A stretch of DNA of 64,000 nucleotides from Cunninghamia lanceolata (lineage: Eukaryota; Streptophyta; Pinopsida; Cupressales; Cupressaceae). The stretch spans positions 7,942,501-8,006,500 of the forward strand of contig BSBN01000140.1 of the NCBI GenBank assembly GCA_027924645.1. Reading direction: 5' to 3'. Below, piece by piece: positions 23,604 to 34,300 of the stretch; position 1 is the stretch's first letter, and each line of letters starts with the position of its first letter. The notes beneath the pieces were generated by a model. The model worked only from the letters and a program-made list of their open reading frames with translations. It had not been told where the DNA came from and ran no database searches. The position numbers were made by a program, and so were the translations under genes.

Positions 23604-25139
23604 AACATACAATCGAAGTGTGACCTTTCTTGTTGATCTTTGTATACAATGTAGGCTTACTACTGCTTCTACTAAATCCATTGCTAATGATGTATGAATG
23701 AATTTGACTATACCACACTCTTAGTCTTATGTCAGACCATAAAGAGGTTTATTCAATCTACATACTTTTTCTTCATTCTCATACACTTAATAATATGGTG
23801 GTTGTTGCACATAGACTTATTCCTTTAGGAAGCCATTTAGAAATGGTAATTTGACATTTATTTGATAAACCTTTCAATTATTTTGTTCTGCTATTGCTAA
23901 GACAACTCTAATTGTATCAAGCCTTGCTACTAGTGCAAATGTGTCATTGTAGTCAATTTCATATTGTTGTGTACAAACTTTTGATACTAACCTTGCTTTA
24001 TACTTTTCAACTTCACCTTTTTCATTAAACTTGGGCTTATAGACCCATTTGACTCCTAAGCATTATTTAGGTTCAAGGAGATATTTCTTTCAATGGAATC
24101 TATTTCTTCATCCATAGCCTTGATCCAATGTTCTTCCTTGATTTCTTTCTCAAAATATATAGGATCATGAGACAATAAAACAAAATTTGAATGTAAATCT
24201 AAGTTTGTTTCTTCTTGACCATAATTATCTTTCAAACTTTTTATTTTCTTACCTCTATACCTTGATCTTAATGAGGCAAGTGTAGGATCAGATTCATCAC
24301 TTATTTGTGAGTTGGGAGTAGGATGGCCTAATGGTTCACTTTATACAAAATTTGTTGGTGTTCTAAATTCTCCTAAATTATTTCCTTGAAGAGTTCTTGT
24401 TGGAGTACTTATTACTACTTGTGGACTTGGCTAACCACCTTGCACTCTTTGTTCTTCAATTTTTTTTTCATTTTGAGGTATTATGAGATACAATTGTAAT
24501 TGATCTATCAACGCTTACATTCCATGTTGCTTCTTCCTTGAATTCAACATCCCTACTAATAATTACCTTGGTAATGGGATTGTAGAACTTGTAGGATTTT
24601 AATCCAATACAGATACATTTTTTGCCTCTATCATCCAATTTTCTTCTTGTTTCTTATAGAACATGTGCATATGCAATGCATGCAGAAATTATTAAGTGGA
24701 TGCACTAGAATTCTTACCATTCTATTCTTCCTATAGAATTCCATGTTTGACACTCTTTGTAGGACATCTATTTAAAATATACACCACACATGCTACTACT
24801 TCTATGCAGTATTCATTAGACAAGTGCTTGGCCTTTAACATGCTCCTAGCCATAACATTATTGTTTGATTATTCCTTTTAATGACACCATTTTTCTATGG
24901 TGTGTACCTTGTAGTAAATGACTTCTTAATTCCATGATATCTACAAAAATCTAAAAACTCATTTGACTTGTATTTTGCACCTCTATTTGAGATGACTACC
25001 TTGATGTGTTCGCCACTTTGTTTTTCAAACATTGCTTTGAAATACTTAAATGTTCTAAAGGCTTCAAACTTCTACTTGAGAAAATAAATCTATGTCTTCC
25101 TATTGAAATCATCAATAAAAGTTAGAAAATAAATACTTC
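23604..25139 (-). pseudogene. Copia H integrase core to RT palm
   Basis: From 25139 leftward: YFLTFIDDFNRKT (the second catalytic Asp region of integrase), a degenerate block matching the D-x35-E span (VISNRGAKYKSNEFLDF), and YHGIKKSFTTR. Then come a linker, EEHWIKAMDEEIDSIERN, and RT blocks GVKWVYKPKFNEKGEVEKYK and ARLDTIRVVLAIAEQN, ending with RLNKPLYGL and LRLYVYI where the next insertion splits the active-site box. Stops and small shifts are scattered. This gives the standard IN-RT order of Copia. Confidence 0.85.
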
Positions 25140-25144
25140 CATAT

Positions 25145-25463
25145 TATTGGTGTAAACCTTTAATTCTAGGCATATACGCATTTGCATTTAATCATACTTA
25201 GGTGTTTTAACCACATGTTATTTTGAACATGTCAAAGTAGTTGGTCATTTTGGAGAGTTGTCGACTTGCATTGATACCTTGCGCTATCTTTGTGGGTGGT
25301 TACTCACCACAACTTCATGTAGAGGGGTCCTATCCTCGTTTCATGGATATTCGAGTACCCACACTCACCTATTTAAATATTTGCATCTTTGTTAATACAA
25401 TTGAATGTATTCATTGCAATCTCGTATGCTTGTTTGTCTACTCCATGATCTTGGTTTTCTACA
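25145..25463 (+). repeat. 5' LTR of element B
   Basis: 319 bp. It begins TATTGGTGTAAACC (the first bases were probably TGTTGG) and ends GGTTTTCTACA, followed directly by the primer-binding site. It matches 39877-40193 at most positions. Confidence 0.8.
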
Positions 25464-25475
25464 TGGTATTAGAGC

Positions 25476-26580
25476 ATTGTGCATAGCTTCAAGCCGTGTG
25501 GTCTCCACTATGTGATTCACTCCCTTACACGTCACTCTTCATACTATGAGGCATCAATTTTGTTTGGTTTTGTTATTAATTAACTGTGTTCCTTGCTATG
25601 TTTGTTGCAGAGGTCAAAATGCCCACAAAGGGCATTGTTTTGCCTCACCATAGGATAGCCACAGAACAACCCATGATGCCCTGAAACATAACACCCTTTG
25701 AAGGGTGTGCTTTGATGGATCCATACACCATTGGAAGGGCATGCTTTGTGGGCTAACAAAAACCCATAATAGGGCCTGCAACAGGGGGCTTGGGGCCGAA
25801 CAAAGGCACCACACAAAGGTAGATTTTTTGTGCCACCAAATTGTCCTCATCTGCCCCTGTTTTGCCCCTTCATTTGCCCCTTCAACAACCTCTTAGCAAC
25901 ACTGATGGGTGTCATAGTTTAACTCAGTCACATCAGAACTATTCATTGTGGAATTTGTCAAAAATGTTGAGGTAAGAAACTAGGGGGGTGATGTAAGCGG
26001 GGGAGGGGAGGCCAATTCAAAACATAAGCCCTTGGTCACATGGGGTTTTAGCCCCTGGTCGTGTACAGCCCAGGGGGCTTAAATTTACTCCAATTTGTTT
26101 TTCTCTCTCACATTTTTCCCATGCAAATTTAATTTTCTAAAAATCTGAAAAAAAAATTTGCTCAAAGAAGGTTTTTTGTAATTGCATAAATTTTGAAACT
26201 CCAATAACTTTTGCAAATCAACTCAGAATTGAGTGATTATTTTTGGAAAAGTGTATGTTTTTTTTTTGTCAATCTAACTAGCATAAAATTGCACTGAAAT
26301 TATAAAGTGTCTATTTATGCTCTTTTTGGGTGACCTAATGCACTCCTTCTATAAAGTGTCGAATTTGGGGGGAAATACATAATCAAGGGGGGTATTGTGT
26401 TTTGATTTTTTGCAAGCCAGTAACTTTATAAAGTGTTCAATTTAAGGGTGGTAATTAAGCAAAATCACACTCTTAACTTATAAAGTGTCACTTTACATAA
26501 AGTTCAATTAGGGATCTAACTAATTTGGGTTGCATAATGTGTTGATTTCTATTGTCTAGTCGAACTAACTTGTTCTAATC
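25476..26580 (+). other. Leader region of element B
   Basis: Between primer site and gag. It holds a 10-bp inverted pair, GCCCACAAAG (25620-25629) and CTTTGTGGGC (25743-25752), with a small hairpin ACACCCTTTGAAGGGTGT between them. The word TATAAAGTGT occurs four times between 26300 and 26490. Such leaders usually hold dimerisation and packaging signals; that is inference. Overlapping small frames on both strands here are not genes. Confidence 0.5.
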
Positions 26581-27579
26581 ATGGGATATGAAACTCACTC
26601 TTCTGTAATCAACCAAAACAAGGGAAACTATACATTGTGGTGTGAAGGCATCCTAAAACATCTCAGGATCCATAATCTCATACCCCATCTGTATGGACTT
26701 GTCCCTAAACCTAGTAAACAATCTCAAAAGGCTAAGTGGTTTAATCATCATGATCACATTGTTGGATTGATCAGTTTACATATACTAGATGCCGCACTGT
26801 ATGCCATCATGGATATTGATTGTCCACATGCATTATGGATCAAAATTTGGGAGATATATGGAGACTCAAATGTTTCTCCATTCCCACATGATCCTACGTT
26901 GATCATAGCTCACATCCTTAATCATGATACAGAAACAAAATGTTCCAGTGACATAGATGAAGTCATCACTCCTACTATTGCTTCGTTAGATTCCAGACTC
27001 ACTTCCTTGAAAGCTTCTAGTGCTTCTTTGCAACAAGATATTAGTATTCCTAGCATTGTTGATTGGGACAGATTTCTACTTGACATCACATATCTGTTTG
27101 TAGAGTCCTACATTGCTAACATGGAAGCACACATTGAGGACATCAGTCTTCTCTTTGATGATAGTTTTGATGAAGCTGTATCAACATTGTCCACTTTAGA
27201 TATTCATGATCTACATTATCCTGCACATGGTTCTGGATCATCATCATCCTCATCTATTGTACATGCACCTAATTTGATAATGGCATCCACATGGGGACAC
27301 CTGATCACTCTTCGAAGGCATCAACATGGGCACCATCATCCTTCGATAAACTTCAACATAATTCAAGATCATACATACATCTTCTCACATGGGAATATAT
27401 CATGCATCTTTAGGTGGCTTCATTTCTTTTCAAGAGAAGGAACATTATTCAGCATTCTTGGATCTACATATGCATCCTTTGTCAACAATTCAACATCACT
27501 GCAACAGGACATGTATTTTGGGGGCCTCATAGACCTTCTATCATTTTCTCCTGTGGGGGGAAACTTATATTGTACTTAG
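26581..27579 (+). CDS. Gag-like protein of element B (332 aa)
   Basis: Starts at ATG 26581 and is uninterrupted. Residues 1-110 resemble the N-terminal Copia gag fold (NKGNYTLWCEGILKHL, HALWIKIWEIYGDS). Residues 150-200 carry the module DITYLFVESYIANMEAHIED then LFDD, shared with the decayed frame at 17219-17860. A Ser-rich and His-rich part follows. There is no zinc knuckle and no pol domain. It presumably packages the element's RNA, using enzymes from a related full element. The C-terminal 60 residues look unlike protein and may be read-through into formerly non-coding sequence. Copia-gag kinship is moderately sure; the module's role is unknown. Confidence 0.6.
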   Translation: MGYETHSSVINQNKGNYTLWCEGILKHLRIHNLIPHLYGLVPKPSKQSQKAKWFNHHDHIVGLISLHILDAALYAIMDIDCPHALWIKIWEIYGDSNVSPFPHDPTLIIAHILNHDTETKCSSDIDEVITPTIASLDSRLTSLKASSASLQQDISIPSIVDWDRFLLDITYLFVESYIANMEAHIEDISLLFDDSFDEAVSTLSTLDIHDLHYPAHGSGSSSSSSIVHAPNLIMASTWGHLITLRRHQHGHHHPSINFNIIQDHTYIFSHGNISCIFRWLHFFSREGTLFSILGSTYASFVNNSTSLQQDMYFGGLIDLLSFSPVGGNLYCT

Positions 27580-27599
27580 TGAAAGAAGTAGCACTTCCT

Positions 27600-27743
27600 C
27601 ACCTGTATAATCTCTCTTTTTGGAGCATAGTTTTTTTCCCACAGGGATTTCTATTTTTCTCTATTTATGAGAGATTTGCATTGTACTTGAGTACATTATC
27701 AGGTTTCATGGTTGGGACTCATTTTTCTTTTATATTGTGCATA
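27600..27743 (+). other. Conserved 3' motif of element B
   Basis: Contains AGTTTTTTTCCCACAGGG followed by TTTCTC and ATGAGAG. Closely similar blocks stand before the polypurine tract of the minus-strand element (near 16830-16740) and the small element (near 22450-22505). The nested gypsy element inserted between this block and B's polypurine tract. Confidence 0.6.
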
Positions 27744-27748
27744 GGTAC

Positions 27749-30700
27749 TGTTGTGATGTTCACAACACGCCCCATTTTGCTCCTTAGCAAAACGAGGACC
27801 CCTGCTGATGTCTTGCTTTTTGTTTCTGCTTGTGTTTTTTTTGCTTTCTGGCGGTCTGGTAAAAATGAAGGTCAAGTGCATCATCATCATGATATATGAT
27901 AAGGTAGGTCATCATCATGAGGTCTGTTTGTCAAAGTTCATATTTTGTTTCTGTGACCTCATATTTTGAAAGAGCTTGAAATTTCATGCAGGTTTGCCTT
28001 TTACTTCACTTGAAAATTCGACCATATGTGAAAGTTATGCACGGTCAAAGTCTTGGTCAAACCTGATATTCGCAGGAGCATCATCATTTTATTTATTTAT
28101 TTTTTTTTTATTCTAAGTCATGTTGACAGGATCATCATGATCTTCGCATTATGCAGCATCATGATATCTTTTAGGAAGGTTATATTATAAACTCGGTTTT
28201 GCTGAAGAGCATCATCATCATCATATTTAAACCCCCCCCCCCGATAATATCCTGAGGTCCAATTATCATGATGACATTAACTTTAAGTCGAGGTAAGTTC
28301 CCCCCATCGAGCGGCCTTTGTATCGCCAGCATCATCATGATATCCTTGCATCGCCTGATCTTAAAATATCATGCTGATGGTATAGGATCACCCTGACTTA
28401 ACAAAATCACCTTCGGCATATTTACATGCGCACGTTCAAAACCTATTGGAGGGTCATCATCATGATATTTGCTGGCATTCGAAATATGATCATGACGACG
28501 ACTTCATATCCTCCTGGTCTCCCTTTCGCAAGGCCGTCATCATGATATTTGCTGAACTTTGAAATATGATGATGACGGCTTCTTGATCATCATCCTGATC
28601 TTTCACAGAACATTCTCTGAAATTCGCTAAGTAATGAAGACATCATCATGATAATTTCGAAGGAGGATCATCATCTTCATATCCTCCTGATATCCGTTTG
28701 CCAAAACATCATGATGATCAGCCTATCTATTAAGAAGGGTTCGATATTGCATTTCTTAAACAGCATCATCATATTTTGTAATATCACCCTAGCCGAAATA
28801 TCATGATGACCAACTTATCCTTGTGCTTCGAAGACAAAATATCATGATGACGTCATCATGATAAATCGATGAGAAGTAAATATCCTGATGATCAGCATCA
28901 TCATATTTTACAATATCACCCTAGCGCGAATATGATGATGACATCATCATCATTCTTTATCCTGTCCTGATTGTCAAGATCATCATGATCTTGTTTGTTC
29001 GCCCGATATTTCGCCAAGTCCTCCTGCCGAAAATGCAACCTTTTGAGAACATCCTGATCATCATCATCATCATATTTTTATCCTGATCATGATCATGATC
29101 ATAACATTTTCCCTTCGGCAGGATTTTTTCTCAAACATGATCCGGTTGGCGAAATATCATGATGACGTCATGTTTCAAGCTTAGCGAAGGCTCCGAATAT
29201 GACGATGACGTCATCCCGATCTGAATAACGAAAAAACAAATATCCTCCTAATGGTCATCATCATCATTTTTCCTTCGAGCAGGATATATTTTCCAAGCCC
29301 GATCCGGTTCCCGATTATCATGATGATGACGTCCTTTTCCCAGTTCGACATACGCCCCAAATATGATGATGATCTTCATCATGCTGATTTTCTCGAGAGG
29401 GTTACCTTGGCCGCGAAAGGATCATATTCACTTCATCATCCTGATCATGCTCCTTAGGTGACCCGATATCAAATATCCCCCTGATCTTAACCGAATATCA
29501 TGATGACGTCATCCTTAGCATCTCAATGAAGCCCGAATATCATGATGACGTCACCATCATCTTCCTCTCCTCGACAGCATGATTATATTCGCATCCTCCT
29601 ATTCTTCTTCAACATGATGATGATGATGTTGTTCTTTTCTCCAATATGCAGAGGCGAATCATCATGATGACATTCATCTGAACCTTCAGGAGGGAATGCT
29701 GTTTCCAGAATATCATGATGATGAGGTATATCGACCAACTTGTTTTTTTTGACGCACCGACTACGAGTATCATGCCGATGGGTGGGAAATGAAGCGGTGG
29801 AGTTTTGAAGTGTTTTTTTTGGCGCCTCTGACATTTTTTCAGTCAGCGATGGTTGACCCATCAATTTTGAGCAGCTTGGGCGCATTTTTGACGCGTTTTG
29901 AGCGGATTCTAGATCTGATTTCCACGATCTTGCGCAGTCACTTGGATTTAAACGCTTATTCTAGTTTCCTGCTGTTTTTTGTCATAAATGGAATACTTAT
30001 TGCTAGTCTTGTCTTGCAGGCTTGCAGTTGAGGAAACAGCTGGAAAGTCAATACAGTGACCTCATGGAGGCAGAAGATCAGATCTCAGGAGCAAGAAGAT
30101 AGAGATGAAATGCAAAAGTCAAAGCCATTCAAGTGAAGAGGAAGGTCGCAGCTGAAGATATTATTGCAAAAGACAGACAGAAGTTATTGCCCAGCTGCTG
30201 GAACTTCTCAGAAGGGGCAATATTTTGCCCAGATTTGACCACAGCTCTGAGATATTTTTGAGAACTGGTTCACCTGCATTTATTGCTGTAACTAGAGGTT
30301 TGAACCAGGGGTTCAGTTAGGTTTTTTGCTGTAGTGAGGACAATCAGAATGTTATATATTGTGCCTCTCTACACTGTAATACTTTACAACAAGGGCTACA
30401 TAACAGAGATTCTAGGAAAACACAGCAGTTAGCTTAGCATAGTTTAGAAGTAGAAGAAGGAGGTCGACTGTTTGTCTGCAGTAAGGTGCGCGTGGAATGT
30501 CTGGCTGCCTTACTGTATCTGTAAAGCTTGTAAGTTCTCTGTAGTATGATCAATGAAACTAAGAGTCATTCTTACATTGTAAATCATGTATGGCTATTCA
30601 TTTCTAATGCAATAGAATCTGGAGTTCTGCATCTATCTTCTGAGTGTTCTCCTGCTCTTCTTTGTGTTTTGAAATATCTTCTTTGAGAGCTTGCAATTTT

Positions 30701-31291
30701 AAATGTATGTTTGTGAAAATGCTCAGGACTTACATTTAAGGTTTTTACTGTGGATTTGATCAGATTACTGTGGTATTTACATAGTGGATAACAGAAACAC
30801 TTAGATCCTTCAGTAGATTAGATGAAGTATAGATTAGATCTCTCTAACTTTTCCCAACCCATCTGAAATATCTAGCTGAAAACGTAGAAATCCAAAGGAA
30901 ATTGTCTCAAATTTGAAGAAGCATGATAACAGAGTCTAAGTAGACAGTTTCCATAAGTACATGAAGAAGGAAGCTGCATAAATCAAAGAAAAACATCTGA
31001 AACTTGCAGCACAGTAGCACCTTTATGCAAAGGAATGAAAAGCATTGACATACCTCATGACCTTTTTGCATATTCTTAGGCCAGTAAACCACAAAACAAA
31101 CCTAAACTACGTAAGGCCCCTTGAACATTACAGCTTCACATTGACCAACTGAACTTGACCAACCGAACCATTGTAGACTTGGGATTAGTTGAATCACCAA
31201 ATGATTCCTTCTTGTCTTTCAAGTATAGTTTTAGTTCATGTCATGTGAATTTTAACTTATTGTTATGATTGCATCAAAACAGTCATCAACA
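27749..31291 (+). repeat. 5' LTR (3,543 bp) of the giant-LTR element
   Basis: Starts TGTTGTGATGTTCACAACACG (an inverted start) and ends CAGTCATCAACA. The left half (about 27870-29730) is crowded with ATCATCATGATG/ATCATGATGA words; the right half (29800-31290) is ordinary sequence, with a possible TATA (TATATA, 30353-30358) and a CTGTAATACTTTACAAC region that may be near the RNA start. By eye it differs from the 3' LTR at roughly twenty positions plus a C-run of different length near 28230. Confidence 0.9.
28848..29553 (+). promoter_or_regulatory. Cluster of TGACGTCA palindromes (CRE/C-box type bZIP sites)
   Basis: Perfect TGACGTCA occurs at 28848-28855, 29163-29170, 29206-29213, 29504-29511 and 29546-29553, and TGACGTCC near 29327. 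Most stand in the frame AATATCATGATGACGTCA. The copy at 28841-28862 is a 22-bp perfect palindrome. TGACGTCA is the known core of plant TGA/C-box bZIP sites. That these drive the element's transcription is inference. Confidence 0.65.
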
Positions 31292-31362
31292 GTTTTCTGG
31301 CGCTAGAAGGAGGGCCTGCCTGAGTTAGGTTTCATTTCAAACTGGCTAACGACAGTAACAGA

Positions 31363-34300
31363 GTGACTAGGTCTAGGTCCAGTTCAGGAGATATCTTTGT
31401 GCAACTACCTGATACAAGGCGAAGTAAAAGCCCTTTAATTTGGAATCCAAAGATATCACAAGCAGGTAGTTCATCTGGAACACCTCCTGGGTCACCTTTT
31501 AACATCCGTAGTATTATAAGTCCTGATAGATCACTGTTCAGATCTTTAAATCTTGGTTCAGGCACTTCTGGAGGTCTCAATCCTCCTCTAAATCCTAATC
31601 CACCAATCAATCCAGGTATTTCTGCAAGTTCAAGTCAAGCTCAAACACCTGCAATGGCTTATTTCGATGTTAATTCTCCCATATTCTTCAATGATTATCA
31701 TGACATGCCAAAAAATCCGGAAAAGATATGTCCTAAATACCAGTTGCATCAAGACCCAGAAGATCATATTAGAATATTTAAGGAAGCATGTTTTAGGGCT
31801 ATGTTAGAGCACGAGGATGTTGTGTGTAGGTTGTTTCCTTACACCTTTAATGAGCAGGCCTCTAGCTGGTATGTAAACTTACCCAATAGTTACATTTCTT
31901 CCTGGGCACTTATGGAAGAAGCATTTCTGTCAAGATTTAGAGGACCCATTGACCCTTGTGCTTTGTATCATAAGTTGGCTGCTATAAAACGAGGTGAGGG
32001 AGAGTTAATTGATAATTTCAATGACAGATTCCAAAAGGCCTATTCTAGGCTAGCAGCCCCTTATACCATAGCTGATGCTCCCTTGTTGGCTATGTACTAT
32101 GCTGCTTTGGATCCTTTAACTGCCATGTTTGTTAAAAGGAAACCTGACATAGATTCAGTATCCAAAGCCTATAAAGAGGCAGCCTCAGTGAACCAAGAAA
32201 TGAGACATACAGCCTACAGTCCATTTGGAGGAAATTTTGGGGTGCAGAATCAGGCACACCCATGGAATGGAGTCCCTGTGCAGCATGCTCCACTAATCAA
32301 TCCGGTTCCTTCTTACACACCTGTGTATAATCCTACTCCAATCCAGGCTATAACTCCTTACACGACTAGTACTTCCAATAACAGTCAAAATAATGGTCAG
32401 CCTTTCTTCCAACTTCCTAGGGATGTAACTGTGGCAAAAGCACAAGATGATAGGGAAGACATCAAAGAGATTACTGCACATTTGAAGAGATTAACAACCG
32501 AAGTGACACAGCTAAGAAATGAGAATCTCTATGGCAGAAGCAACCAAAACTACAATCCACCTCAAGGTCACAACCAAGGCCAAAATCAGAATTATAGTCT
32601 CAACCAGAACCAGCAGTACAATCAGAACCAAAACTACAATCAGCATCAAGGCCCCAGTCAGGGGCAACCAATGCAAAATAGGGGGCCAGTGATAGATAAT
32701 AGGACCTGGGGCAATAATAACAAGAACCAGAATCAACCTAGGCCACCCAAGACATGGAACACTGGGCCCAACAACGGTACTCTGGCTTCTCCTTTCGAGA
32801 ATACGGATAATCATGGTGCAAAACAAATAACTAACATACAAATGGCCAATACAGCACCCAAAAATTGGTGCAGATTTCACAATACTAATGCCCATGCTGA
32901 GCATGACTGTCCACAGTTCCACTTGGCAGCTAGTATCTTCAACGTAGATGTACAGCCTCCTACCTCAGAATTTCTCATTCCTAAGGGTAATGAGGTAGTA
33001 CCCTCAGAATATGACACAGCATTAGTCTTAGAAACGTTTACCTTTGCAACTGCAGAAGAGAGGGAGGATGAATTGCTAGAGGATGAACCATACTATTGTG
33101 AAAGTCTTTGTCCCGAATCAGCCTTTGTGTTAAATGCTTTTCAGTTTCCTTTTGAATATGAAAACGAGATATTAAATGAAACAGAGGAGGTGCAGGCCTT
33201 TCAACAGACAAATAAAAGCCACACCTACAATTTGAGGAACAACCCTAGGCCGGGAGGACCTTTCACCACTTCCACTCCTCCGAATAACATCAATACACCC
33301 CCAGATCAGAATGCTAGCAACAATCCTGCCATACTTAAAGCTAGTCAGCACACAAATAACGGAACAACAGTGCAAAAGGATCAAACAAGTAAGACAGAAG
33401 CAGTAGAGACAACAAGACTAATGAATTACTTGTCAGAGGAAATAAAGAAAATGAAGGTCAGCATACCTCTAAATGAATTATTGAAGACCCCAGGGATTAG
33501 AAATGCTTTTTTAAAATCCCTGGATACATCCATAACAAACATGGTGTCTGCTGATATAACTGTTCCTAGTAGTGATTCACCACCTAAGGAGAAAGGTAAG
33601 AAAGTTGAGCAGCCTTCCAACACAAATGTAGTAATACATGCGGATAAGAGGGATACTCAACCTTTCTTGTTAACTGTTAGGTTGTGTGGGAAGAATATAC
33701 ACAATTGCATGGTAGATTCTAGTGCTTCAGCCAACGTAATGCCCTTAGGAATATGTAAAACTCTCGGGCTGACTCCCACCAAATCTGCCAAGGTTGTCAC
33801 ACAATTAGATAAGACCGAGGTTAGTGTGATAGGAGAACTCATGAACATACAGGTGCAGTTAGCTTCAGACCCTAGGGTGAGCCAAATCATTGACATCCAA
33901 GTAGTGGATATACCCGTAAATTATGGAATGTTGCTGAGTAGGGATTGGTCCAAGACATTAAACGGGTATATGGCTACTGACTTTTCACACATGTGGTTAC
34001 CATGGAGAGGCATCCCAAACCAGATCAGAATAGGGGCAGAGCCCAGAATGAAACATATGATAACAGAGTATAATCGAACTAATGAAATATTATATGCTGC
34101 TGTTGAACCAGGTGTCTATAGAGTTACCAACAATGGGATGCAGATTGAGGAGGTTATGATGTTAAACAGTAGAAAGAAGTGTGTCAGCAATAGAACAGCA
34201 CTATTCATTAAGTCTGACGGAAATTCTTCAGATGAGGAAAACAATGCAATAGACAGATTTGGTCATGACATTAGACAAGAGGTGGAAGAGTGCGTTACAT

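Noticed and set aside
25580..25896. Three overlapping frames of 60-80 codons on both strands
   Set aside because: They overlap each other in the element B leader, which holds inverted repeats, and have no family signature.
29251..29885. Open frames within the giant LTRs (also at 37767-38401)
   Set aside because: They are encoded by the repeated ATCATG words, lie on both strands, and lack any domain.
28000..29900. ATCATGATG words as a CRISPR array or simple microsatellite
   Set aside because: There is no constant repeat length or spacer length, the words lie in both orientations, and the host is a plant.
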